Of a stretch of DNA of 64,000 nucleotides, positions 29,063-35,551 are shown one piece after another. A program made the position numbers and the translations under genes. The stretch spans positions 248,001-312,000 of the forward strand of contig NZ_JBLTWO010000004.1 of NCBI RefSeq assembly GCF_049889055.1, in the 5' to 3' direction. Origin of the DNA: Rhizorhabdus sp049889055 (GTDB taxonomy: Bacteria; Pseudomonadota; Alphaproteobacteria; Sphingomonadales; Sphingomonadaceae). Under the pieces are notes generated by a model. That model made no database searches. It had not been told where the DNA came from and was given only the letters and a program-made list of their open reading frames with translations. Position 1 is the first letter of the stretch. Every line of letters starts with the position of its first letter.

Positions 29063-29527
29063 CTATGGCCGGGGCTGCGGCGCCGTCCCGGTCGGGCCCG
29101 CCAGAAGCGCGTCGAGCGACCAGGCACCGCCGCCCCGGGCGATCAGCGGCAGCAGGATCGCGGCCCAGCTGAGATGGGTCGGCCAGGCATCGGGATAGAC
29201 GAAGATCTGGATGACCAGCGTCATCCCGAAGAGTCCCGCCGCCGACAGACGCGTCAACAAGCCCAGGACGAGCAGGATCGACAAACCATGTTCGGCGAGC
29301 GTCGCAGCCACTGCGGCGATCTCCGGCGGGACCAGCGGCAGACTATATTCGGTGCGGAACAGCTCATAGGTTCCGTCGGTGATGGTCAGCCAGCCTTCGA
29401 CCTTGGAACGGCCGGACAGGAAGAAGATGCCGGCGATGCCCAGCCGGGCGACCAGCAGCAACAGCGCATCGGATATGGTGGCGGAGAGCCGTTCGACGGC
29501 GGCTCGATAGGGGGCGATCTGGATCAT
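29063..29527 (-). CDS. DoxX family membrane protein of the bufferin locus
   Basis: A 154-residue protein with four membrane helices (LLLLVARLGIAGIFFLSGRSK at the start, then VAAVAATLAEHGLSILLVL and others) and the DoxX pattern G-x-FFLSGRSKVEGW. DoxX proteins often close bufferin operons (the position called bufD in Caulobacter). It lies 53 nt downstream of bufA1 on the same strand, with a stem-loop between. Likely transcribed from the ECF promoter before bufA1. A role in redox or metal handling at the inner membrane is inference from context. Confidence 0.85.
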   Translation of the reverse strand: MIQIAPYRAAVERLSATISDALLLLVARLGIAGIFFLSGRSKVEGWLTITDGTYELFRTEYSLPLVPPEIAAVAATLAEHGLSILLVLGLLTRLSAAGLFGMTLVIQIFVYPDAWPTHLSWAAILLPLIARGGGAWSLDALLAGPTGTAPQPRP

Positions 29528-29545
29528 GGGGGTCTCCCGGAGGAT

Positions 29546-29574
29546 GGGGCGACGACCGGGCCAGCCGCCGCCCC
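29546..29574 (-). promoter_or_regulatory. Stem-loop between bufA1 and the DoxX gene
   Basis: On the minus strand an 11-bp stem (two G-U pairs) with a 7-nt loop lies right after the bufA1 stop codon. There is no T tract, so it may act as an mRNA-stabilising or partial attenuator structure that lets the peptide be made in excess of DoxX. Confidence 0.4.
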
Positions 29575-29580
29575 GCGCCG

Positions 29581-29859
29581 TCACGCCTTGGGGGTCAGCG
29601 AGCCGGGGCCCTTGGGGGTCTTGATCTTGGTGCAGGTGCCGGCCTTGACCAGCTTCCAGGCATTGCCCTGATAATCGACCTTCGAGGTACCGGCACAGCT
29701 GGTGCCGGCGCCGGCCTTGCAGTCGTTCTTTCCAGCGAGCGACACGCCATAGCATTTCTCCATCGCCGGCTTGTCCTGGGCGGAAGCGGCAGTGGCCAGT
29801 GCGGTGCCGGCGATCATCGCCGCGATTCCTGCGGCGATCTTGGTGCTGTTGGTCGACAT
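29581..29859 (-). CDS. bufA1: BufA1-type bufferin precursor (DUF2282)
   Basis: A 92-residue protein with a signal peptide ending near ATAASA-Q28 and a short mature peptide with four Cys at 36, 47, 55 and 76 (EKCYGVSLAGKNDCKAG, TSCAGTSKVD, GTC). This is the DUF2282/BufA1 pattern. In characterised bufferins an MNIO enzyme oxidises cysteines of the core to copper-binding thiooxazoles and the peptide acts in the periplasm. Unusually, its maturase is not on the same strand; the nearest is bufB, 1.8 kb away and divergent. AAGGAC precedes the ATG, and a GTAACC-N16-CGAA promoter lies ~90 nt upstream. Confidence 0.9.
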   Translation of the reverse strand: MSTNSTKIAAGIAAMIAGTALATAASAQDKPAMEKCYGVSLAGKNDCKAGAGTSCAGTSKVDYQGNAWKLVKAGTCTKIKTPKGPGSLTPKA

Positions 29860-29949
29860 GATAAGTCCTTCTATCGCGCCCCTCGCGCGCCCGGCCTCTG
29901 GCCGGTGCGCGATGATCCGGAGGAGGCGAAAGCCGGATCATGGCAGGAT

Positions 29950-29976
29950 TTCGGCGCAGACCCGCTCGCGGTTACA
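29950..29976 (-). promoter_or_regulatory. ECF-type promoter of bufA1 (GTAACC-N16-CGAA)
   Basis: On the minus strand, -35 GTAACC is at 29975-29970 and -10 CGAA at 29953-29950, with exactly 16 bp between. The same two elements and spacing occur before the sigma gene and before bufA2. The start of bufA1 is ~90 nt downstream, leaving a 5' leader of about 80 nt. Confidence 0.8.
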
Positions 29977-30018
29977 GGCCGGTCTTGCGAAATATTTTAT
30001 GATCGCCCCGTTCGGCGC

Positions 30019-30045
30019 TGTAACCTTTGGCCGGCGCATCGCGAA
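30019..30045 (+). promoter_or_regulatory. ECF-type promoter of the sigma factor gene (GTAACC-N16-CGAA)
   Basis: TGTAACC ends at 30025 and CGAA is at 30042-30045 with a 16-bp spacer. The likely start codon (GTG 30071) is 25 nt further on. It is divergent from the bufA1 promoter, with 44 bp between the two -35 elements. It implies that the sigma factor drives its own gene. Confidence 0.8.
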
Positions 30046-30070
30046 CGATGTCTCGGGGGCCTGCCATCCG

Positions 30071-30607
30071 GTGACGAGCGAAGATCAGTTGAAGAGCTGG
30101 ATGATCGGCGGCCTGGAGGGCAGTGCAGCGGACCATAGTGCGCTGCTCCGTTCGCTCGCTCCGCTTCTCCGCAGCTATTACCGTCGGCGGGCCCGCGGCA
30201 GCGAGGATGACATCGAGGACCTTGTACAGGAGACGATCATCGCAGTTCACACGCGCCGCGGCACCTATGACCGCGAGCGGCCCTTTACCGCCTGGCTGTT
30301 TGCCATAGCGCGGTACAAGATGGTCGACAATTTCCGCCGCACCCGCCGCCTCGTTCCGCTCGACGATCTCGCCGAATGGCCGAGCGAGGAATGCTTCGCG
30401 GACGCAGCCGATGCACGGATGGATGTGGAGCAGCTGCTCGGCCTGCTGCCGGACAAGCAGGCCGCCGCCATCCGTTCGACGCGGATCGAAGGCAGCAGCG
30501 TGTCCGAAGCGGCCGCCAGAGCGGGCTTGGGCGAATCCGACATCAAGGTGTCGGTCCATAGGGGGCTGAAGGCGCTCGTCGCCCGCGTCCAGCGGGACCG
30601 GCCATGA
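30071..30607 (+). CDS. sigF: ECF sigma factor of the bufferin locus (SigF-like)
   Basis: A 178-residue RNA polymerase sigma-70 family protein of the ECF class. Region 2 is DDIEDLVQETIIAVHTRRGTYDRERPFTAWLFAIARYKMVD (positions ~45-85, contiguous in the protein) and region 4 is around LLPDKQAAAIRSTRIEGSSVSEAAARAGL. The GTG at 30071 is used since it begins a family-like TSEDQLKSWM and lies just after the promoter; an ATG at 30101 would remove part of region 1/2. It resembles Caulobacter SigF, which responds to heavy metals. It is coupled by a 4-nt overlap to its anti-sigma gene. Confidence 0.9.
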   Translation: MTSEDQLKSWMIGGLEGSAADHSALLRSLAPLLRSYYRRRARGSEDDIEDLVQETIIAVHTRRGTYDRERPFTAWLFAIARYKMVDNFRRTRRLVPLDDLAEWPSEECFADAADARMDVEQLLGLLPDKQAAAIRSTRIEGSSVSEAAARAGLGESDIKVSVHRGLKALVARVQRDRP

Positions 30608-31245
30608 GAACCGAGGATCTGATCGAGTCCCTCGCGCAGGACGTGAAGCCGGTGGCGCGCCATGGTGTCGGGCTGCGGCTTGCCAGCGGCATCGCGATCG
30701 GCGGCGTCGGTTCTGTGGCCCTGGTCGCCGCCATGCTGGGTGTCCGCCCGGATCTCGGCTTCGCGCTGCAAAGCTCCGCGCTGTGGATGAAATGGGGCTA
30801 CACCATCTCGCTGGCGCTGCTCGCCTTTGCCGCCACGGCGAGGCTGGCGCGCCCGGACGCGGGTCGCTTCGGATGGCTGTGGCTGCTGGCGGCCCCGATC
30901 GTTGCGCTGGCGGGCTATGGCGTCATCGAACTGGCGACCACACCGCGCGCCGACTGGAAGGCCATGTGGCTGGGCGACAGCTGGACGTCCTGCCCGTGGA
31001 ACGTCCTCAGCCTTTCGGCGCCCATCTTTGCCGGGCTGCTCTGGGCGTTCCGTCGGTTTGCCCCGACCCGGCTTCGCGCCACCGGCGCAGCGGCAGGACT
31101 GGCATCGGGCGCCTTTGCGGCGATGATCTATTGCATCCACTGCCCCGAGGCGGCGGCGGTCTTCGTGCTGACCTGGTATTCGCTCGGCATCCTGCTCGCC
31201 ACCGCGATCGGGGCGCTGCTCGGGCCTCGGCTGCTGCGCTGGTGA
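30604..31245 (+). CDS. nrsF: NrsF-type anti-sigma factor (DUF1109)
   Basis: A 213-residue protein with about six membrane helices and a short cytoplasmic N-terminus (MRTEDLIESLAQDVKPVAR), the DUF1109 pattern. Cys at 130 (SWTSCPWN) and 177/180 (YCIHCPE) face the periplasmic side by prediction; the pair 130 and 180 corresponds to the two Cys needed in Caulobacter NrsF. It would hold SigF at the membrane until metal or oxidative stress alters these thiols. Overlaps sigF by ATGA. The extra Cys177, giving a C-x-x-C, is worth noting. Confidence 0.9.
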   Translation: MRTEDLIESLAQDVKPVARHGVGLRLASGIAIGGVGSVALVAAMLGVRPDLGFALQSSALWMKWGYTISLALLAFAATARLARPDAGRFGWLWLLAAPIVALAGYGVIELATTPRADWKAMWLGDSWTSCPWNVLSLSAPIFAGLLWAFRRFAPTRLRATGAAAGLASGAFAAMIYCIHCPEAAAVFVLTWYSLGILLATAIGALLGPRLLRW

Positions 31246-31262
31246 ACAATTTTCGGCGCTGC

Positions 31263-31289
31263 TGTAACCGCCGGAACCGTGCCGACGAA
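31263..31289 (+). promoter_or_regulatory. ECF-type promoter of bufA2-bufB-bufC (GTAACC-N16-CGAA)
   Basis: TGTAACC (31263-31269) and CGAA (31286-31289) are separated by 16 bp. The site is 46 nt before the bufA2 ATG and 18 nt after the nrsF stop, so the metallophore genes have a promoter of their own in addition to read-through from sigF-nrsF. Confidence 0.8.
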
Positions 31290-31334
31290 TAGAGGAGGCC
31301 ATATGGCATCCACCTTCGCTTCAGGAGCCTACCC

Positions 31335-31601
31335 ATGTCCTCGATCCACCAGGCAATGAGCCTTACCGCCACCGCAGCCCTCGTCGCCGTCTCGGCCGCC
31401 GTGCCGGTCGCCCCTGCCTTCGCCCAGTCGGGTGACGCCAAGGTCCATTGCTACGGCATCAACAGCTGCAAGGGCACGTCGGACTGCAAGACCGCCAAGA
31501 ACGACTGCAAGGGCCTGAACGACTGCAAGGGCCAGGGCTTCCAGGTCATGACGGTCAAGCAGTGCAAGGCCAAGGGCGGCAGCCTGACCGAAGCGAAGTG
31601 A
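31335..31601 (+). CDS. bufA2: BufA2-type bufferin precursor with six cysteines
   Basis: An 88-residue protein with a signal peptide ending APAFA-Q31 and Cys at 39, 45, 51, 58, 64 and 77. The core shows an internal 13-residue duplication, N-S-C-K-G-T-S-D-C-K then N-D-C-K-G-L-N-D-C-K, plus an N-terminal H-C-Y-G and a C-terminal QCKAKGG. This matches the BufA2 family of periplasmic bufferin-type metallophores. AGGAG (31323-31327) places the start at 31335. It is followed by the MNIO gene, its presumed maturase. The number of cysteines modified cannot be told from sequence. Confidence 0.88.
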   Translation: MSSIHQAMSLTATAALVAVSAAVPVAPAFAQSGDAKVHCYGINSCKGTSDCKTAKNDCKGLNDCKGQGFQVMTVKQCKAKGGSLTEAK

Positions 31602-31608
31602 TCGATCG

Positions 31609-31637
31609 CTCCGGCCGGCGCAGCGCGTCGGCCGGAG
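31609..31637 (+). promoter_or_regulatory. Stem-loop between bufA2 and bufB
   Basis: A perfect 9-bp stem, CTCCGGCCG with CGGCCGGAG, and an 11-nt loop lies 7 nt after the bufA2 stop and is followed by only TTT. It resembles a leaky terminator or a 3'-end stabiliser that would give more peptide than maturase transcript. Confidence 0.5.
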
Positions 31638-31657
31638 TTTGCGGAGATAGACCAACC

Positions 31658-32491
31658 ATGGCGCCACCGCCTCCCTCCCGCTTCGGCCTCGGCATGCGCC
31701 GTCCGCATTATGCGGATTTCCTCGCCCAGGACGTGGCGGTCGACTTCGTCGAGGTCATCTCCGAAAATTTCATGGTCGACGGCGGCCGCCCGCGCGAGAT
31801 TCTGCGCCGGGTTCGCGAGGGCTACCCGGTCGCCCTGCACGGCGTATCGATGTCGCTCGGCTCGGTCGACGGGCTGGACGCCGACTATCTCCGGCGGCTG
31901 CGCGCGCTGGTCGACGAGGTCGAGCCGCTGTTCGTCTCGGACCATCTGAGCTGGAGCCGCATCGGCGATTTCAATTCGCACGATCTGCTGCCCCTGCCCT
32001 ATGACCGGGCGACGCTCGACCTTCTGTGCGCCAATATCGACCGGGCGCAGTCCGCGCTAGGATGCGCCATGCTGATCGAGAACCCGTCTTCCTATCTCGT
32101 CCTTCCGGGCGCGGAGATGCGCGAGTGGGAGTTTCTCAACGCCCTCGCGCAGCGCACGGGCTGCGGCCTGCTGCTCGACGTCAACAATGTCTTCGTCAGC
32201 GCCTCCAACCATGGCCTCGACCCGATCGCCTATCTCGACGGTCTCGCGGTGGAGCATGTCCGGCAGATCCACCTCGCCGGCCACAGCCAGGGGCGCGACC
32301 TGTTGATCGACAGCCATGACCAGCCGGTGCCGCACTCGGTCTGGTCGCTCTATGCCCATGTCCTGCCACGCATCACGGGCGCGGCCACGATGATCGAACG
32401 CGACGACGACATCCCGCCGCTGGCAGAGCTGCTCGACGAGCTCGACATCGCCCGGTCGATCGCAGCGCGGCCGCTGGCGGTGGCGGCATGA
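31658..32491 (+). CDS. bufB: MNIO family bufferin maturase (DUF692)
   Basis: A 277-residue TIM-barrel protein of the multinuclear non-haem iron oxidase family. Metal-ligand segments are visible in order: DFVEVISENF, ALHGVSMSLGS, SDHLSWS, LIENPSSY, LLLDVNNVFVS, IHLAGHS, DSHDQPV and ERDDDIPP. Family members convert peptide cysteines to thiooxazole or related heterocycles. It is the only MNIO in the window, so it may act on both BufA2 (adjacent) and BufA1 (divergent). ATG 31658 begins the conserved FGLGMRRPHYADF; the frame extends upstream only as an overlap with bufA2. Confidence 0.95.
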   Translation: MAPPPPSRFGLGMRRPHYADFLAQDVAVDFVEVISENFMVDGGRPREILRRVREGYPVALHGVSMSLGSVDGLDADYLRRLRALVDEVEPLFVSDHLSWSRIGDFNSHDLLPLPYDRATLDLLCANIDRAQSALGCAMLIENPSSYLVLPGAEMREWEFLNALAQRTGCGLLLDVNNVFVSASNHGLDPIAYLDGLAVEHVRQIHLAGHSQGRDLLIDSHDQPVPHSVWSLYAHVLPRITGAATMIERDDDIPPLAELLDELDIARSIAARPLAVAA

Positions 32492-33222
32492 GCCTCGCCG
32501 AAACGCAGAGCGCCTTTGCCGCCTTTCTCCAGTCGGGCGAGGAGGCGGACACCCCGCCTTTCCGTGCAGCCGGTCTGCAGATCTATCTGAACAATTATCG
32601 GTCGCAGCTGATCGCCTGCCTCGAAGCAAGCTATCCCCGGACCCGGCAGTGGATCGGCGAAGACGCCTTCCTCCACGCCGCTGTGAACCATGTCGACCGC
32701 GTCCATCCGCGCAGCTGGACGCTCGATGCCTATGGGCAGGATTTCCCCGAAACGCTCGACGCGCTGCTCCCCGACGACCGCGAGGTCCGCGACCTTGCGG
32801 CGCTTGAGCGGGCGCTCGAACAGGTTTTCGTCGCGGCCGACAGTGAGTCGATGACGATCGATGCTGTCGCATCGATCGACTGGGACGCCCGCCCCCTGAT
32901 CTTCACCCCCTCGACCCAATTGCTGCCGGTCGCGACCAATGTTGCGGACCTCTGGTCCTGGCTGGTCGAGGGCGGCGAGCCGCAGCCTGAGGTGCGGGAC
33001 GTGGCCCCCGATGCACGCCTCCTCGTCTGGAGAAAGGACGGAGAAAGCCGCTTCCGAATGCCGGAACCCGGCGAGGTTGGGGCGCTGGCATCTGTTTTCT
33101 CGACCCGGAGCTTCGGTGCGGTGTGCGAGATGCTGGTCACCGAGCAAGGCTTCGAGGCCGGAGTGCGACGCGCGGGGCTGTTGCTGCGGCAGTGGATATC
33201 CGACGGCATCGTCGCGGCCTGA
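32488..33222 (+). CDS. bufC: HvfC/BufC-type partner protein (DUF2063)
   Basis: A 244-residue protein with the N-terminal DUF2063 domain (QSAFAAFL, LQIYLNNYRSQLIACLEASYPRTRQWIG, LDAYGQDFP) and a C-terminal domain ending LLLRQWISDGIVAA. Structural work on related MNIO systems indicates that such partners bind the precursor and present it to the oxidase (RiPP recognition-like role). It overlaps bufB by 4 nt (ATGA), consistent with a stoichiometric BufB-BufC complex. No DNA-binding motif is seen despite the old family name. Confidence 0.92.
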   Translation: MSLAETQSAFAAFLQSGEEADTPPFRAAGLQIYLNNYRSQLIACLEASYPRTRQWIGEDAFLHAAVNHVDRVHPRSWTLDAYGQDFPETLDALLPDDREVRDLAALERALEQVFVAADSESMTIDAVASIDWDARPLIFTPSTQLLPVATNVADLWSWLVEGGEPQPEVRDVAPDARLLVWRKDGESRFRMPEPGEVGALASVFSTRSFGAVCEMLVTEQGFEAGVRRAGLLLRQWISDGIVAA

Positions 33223-33275
33223 TCCGCCGCAGAAAGCCGGATCGCCTTTCATCCAACCCTGCTAAACACGCGACG

Positions 33276-33746
33276 ATGAGCACTATTCGCATCCTCGTCG
33301 ACGCCGATGCCTGCCCGGTGAAGGAGGAAATCTACAAGGTCGCATGGCGGCTGGATATCCCGGTCACATTGGTCAGCAACGCCCATTTGCGCTTTCCCCC
33401 GCACCCACTGATCGACAAGGTCGTGGTGGGGGCGGGCTTCGATGCTGCCGACGACTGGATCGCCGAGGCGAGCGGCCCGGCGACGGTGGTCATCACCGCC
33501 GACATTTTGCTGGCCGATCGTTGCCTCAAAGCCGGCGCCACCGCGATCTCGCCCAGCGGCAAGCCCTTCACGGCCAACTCGATCGGGTCGGCGGTCGCCA
33601 CCCGCGCGATCATGGCCGACCTGCGCGCCGGGATGACCGACAAGGGGATCAGCGGCCCTGCCCCCTTCTCGAAGGCCGACCGCTCGCGTTTCCTGTCCGC
33701 GCTCGATGCCGCGCTGGTGAAACTCAAGCGGCACTATCCGGGGTAA
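33276..33746 (+). CDS. YaiI/YqxD family protein (DUF188)
   Basis: A 156-residue protein with the DUF188 hallmarks: RILVDADACPVK at the start, SNAHLRFPPHP, VVVGAGFDAADDWI, DILLADRCL and RAIMADLRAGM. The fold is PIN/NYN-like with conserved Asp residues suggestive of a nuclease, but no activity is established. It follows bufC by 53 nt on the same strand without a clear terminator, so read-through from the bufferin operon is possible. Confidence 0.93.
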   Translation: MSTIRILVDADACPVKEEIYKVAWRLDIPVTLVSNAHLRFPPHPLIDKVVVGAGFDAADDWIAEASGPATVVITADILLADRCLKAGATAISPSGKPFTANSIGSAVATRAIMADLRAGMTDKGISGPAPFSKADRSRFLSALDAALVKLKRHYPG

Positions 33747-33838
33747 TCCCGGTGCTCGGCAGAAGCCCTAGCGCCGAAATATTGGATCAGGCCGGTCCGG
33801 CGTTCCCGTAGCGGCCCCGCGATGCCCTCATGCAGCGG

Positions 33839-34372
33839 TCACGAGGCAACGCGCGGACGGATGTCCATCTCTCCGAGGAAATCGCGCTTGCCGAGCGGCA
33901 CGCCGAGGTTGCGCAGGATCGCGTAGGTCGTCGTCGTGTGGAACAGCACATTCGGCACCACGAAGTCGCGAACATAGGTGGCACCGGTGAAGTGAATCGC
34001 GAAATCGCCGATCTCCAGCAGAATGGGCGCATCCTCGCGCCCCTCGATCGCGCTGGCGGGGACGCTGTCGAGATAGGCGATCGTCTTGGCGATCCGGGCC
34101 TGCAAATCGGCGACGCTCGTCTCGTCGTCGGGGAAGCTCGGCGGCGTCTGATCGGACAGGCGTGCCGCCGCGCCCTTGGCACCGTCGCTGGCGATCTGGA
34201 TCTGGCGGAGAAGGGGGTGCATGTCTTCGGCCAGCCGCGCATTGAGCCATTCGGCCTCGGCCACGCCCTTTTCGGCGAAATGTTCGGCGCCCTTGTCGAG
34301 CACGGTCGACAGATTGGCGAGGGTGCGGCGGATCACCGGGATCGAGGCGGAATAGAGCGTGGTGGCAGTCAC
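33839..34372 (-). CDS. DUF1993 family protein
   Basis: A 177-residue, mainly helical protein with the DUF1993 pattern: LYSASIPVIRRTLANLSTVLDKGAEHF, LNARLAEDMHPLLRQIQIASDGAKGAAARL, and FVVPNVLFHTTTTYAILRNLGVPLGK at the end. The fold is DinB-like; function unknown. Converges with the YaiI gene. Confidence 0.9.
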   Translation of the reverse strand: MTATTLYSASIPVIRRTLANLSTVLDKGAEHFAEKGVAEAEWLNARLAEDMHPLLRQIQIASDGAKGAAARLSDQTPPSFPDDETSVADLQARIAKTIAYLDSVPASAIEGREDAPILLEIGDFAIHFTGATYVRDFVVPNVLFHTTTTYAILRNLGVPLGKRDFLGEMDIRPRVAS

Positions 34373-34487
34373 AGGCTTCCCCTGAAATCATGTTCGCAGT
34401 CACCATAGCAAACCGCCCGCTCCCCGCGAACGGGAAACGGGCGGCGCGGTGCCATGGGCGGGGGGCTGATGCCCGTGGCAGCTATAC

Positions 34488-34814
34488 TCAGCGGGCGAGC
34501 ATCGTCACCGCGCGGATCTGGCCGGGGTGAAACCCCAGTTCGAGCAATTGCGGCCCAAGGTCCGACGCGTCGCCACGGTCGCGCACCCGGCAGGTGAAGC
34601 GGCGCAGCGCCTCAAGCCGGGGATCGGCAAGCGGAAGCGTCGGACGCAGGCCCGAAGCCTTGCGGAAGAGACGCCCCAGCCAGCCATTGCCACCGGTGTC
34701 GCCTTCGGTTCCGGTGGCTTCGCGCATGGCCAGGCTGACGACCTTCCACTCGAGCGGGGACAGTGGCGGAAATTCCGTCTCGGTCCCTTCGGTGATGCGG
34801 GCGGTCGTCGTCAT
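34488..34814 (-). CDS. Small hypothetical protein
   Basis: A 108-residue soluble protein with PLSPLEWKVVSLAMREA near the N-terminus, a Gly-rich middle, and RRFTCRVRDRGDASDLGPQLLELGFHPGQIRAV at the end. No domain recognised. Good codon usage and a GGAG before the ATG support it. It lies 31 nt downstream of wrbA on the same strand and is probably co-transcribed. Confidence 0.6.
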   Translation of the reverse strand: MTTTARITEGTETEFPPLSPLEWKVVSLAMREATGTEGDTGGNGWLGRLFRKASGLRPTLPLADPRLEALRRFTCRVRDRGDASDLGPQLLELGFHPGQIRAVTMLAR

Positions 34815-34845
34815 GGTCTCCTCCTGATGTAACGCTTGTTTACGT

Positions 34846-35451
34846 TCAGCCGATCAGCTTGGCTGTGATCTCCGCCACATGGCGGCCCTGGAATCGTGCA
34901 CCGTCGAGTTCGACTCCGCTCGGCTGACGCGAGCCGTCGCCGTCGGCGATCGTGGTCGCGCCATAGGGCGAACCGCCCTTCACCTCGTCGACGCCCAGCT
35001 GCCCCTGGAACGAATAGGGCAGGCCGACGATGGTCATGCCGAAGTGCAGCAGGTTGGTGATGAGCGAGAAGAGCGTCGTCTCCTGCCCGCCATGCTGGCT
35101 CGCCGTCGACACGAAGGCCGAGCCGACCTTGCCGTTGAGCGCGCCGCGCGCCCACAGCCCGCCGGCGCCGTCGAGGAAGGCCGCCATCTGGCTCGACAGG
35201 CGGCCGAAGCGGGTCCCGGTGCCGAGGATGATGGCGTCGTAATTCTCCAGTTCGGCGACGGTCGCGACCGGCGCCTTCTGGTCGAGCTTGAAATGCGCGC
35301 CTTGCGCGATCTCCAGCGGCACCGTCTCGGGCACGCGCTTCACGTCGACCTCGGCACCCGCCGAGCGCGCGCCTTCGGCGACGGCTTCCGCCATGGTCTC
35401 GATATGGCCGTAGCTCGAATAATAGAGGACGAGGATCTTGGGCTTGGACAT
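34846..35451 (-). CDS. wrbA: NAD(P)H:quinone oxidoreductase, WrbA type
   Basis: A 201-residue flavodoxin-like protein: ILVLYYSSYGHIETMAEAVAEGA (FMN phosphate loop), GTGTRFGRLSSQMAAFLDG, FVSTASQHGGQETTL and YGATTIADGDGSRQPS. These are diagnostic of the tetrameric WrbA quinone reductases, which protect against quinone redox cycling. It follows a pirin gene by 100 nt on the same strand; pirins also act on quercetin/quinone-like compounds, and a LysR gene is divergent from pirin, so all three form a plausible detoxification unit. Confidence 0.95.
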   Translation of the reverse strand: MSKPKILVLYYSSYGHIETMAEAVAEGARSAGAEVDVKRVPETVPLEIAQGAHFKLDQKAPVATVAELENYDAIILGTGTRFGRLSSQMAAFLDGAGGLWARGALNGKVGSAFVSTASQHGGQETTLFSLITNLLHFGMTIVGLPYSFQGQLGVDEVKGGSPYGATTIADGDGSRQPSGVELDGARFQGRHVAEITAKLIG

Positions 35452-35551
35452 GGTCTTGCTCCTGGAAAGAGGGACGGACTCGGCAGCGATCTGCCTTGAA
35501 AGGGGTGCCGCCGCGCCCTGGAGGGGGGTGGCGCGGCGGCGGGGGGAAGGA

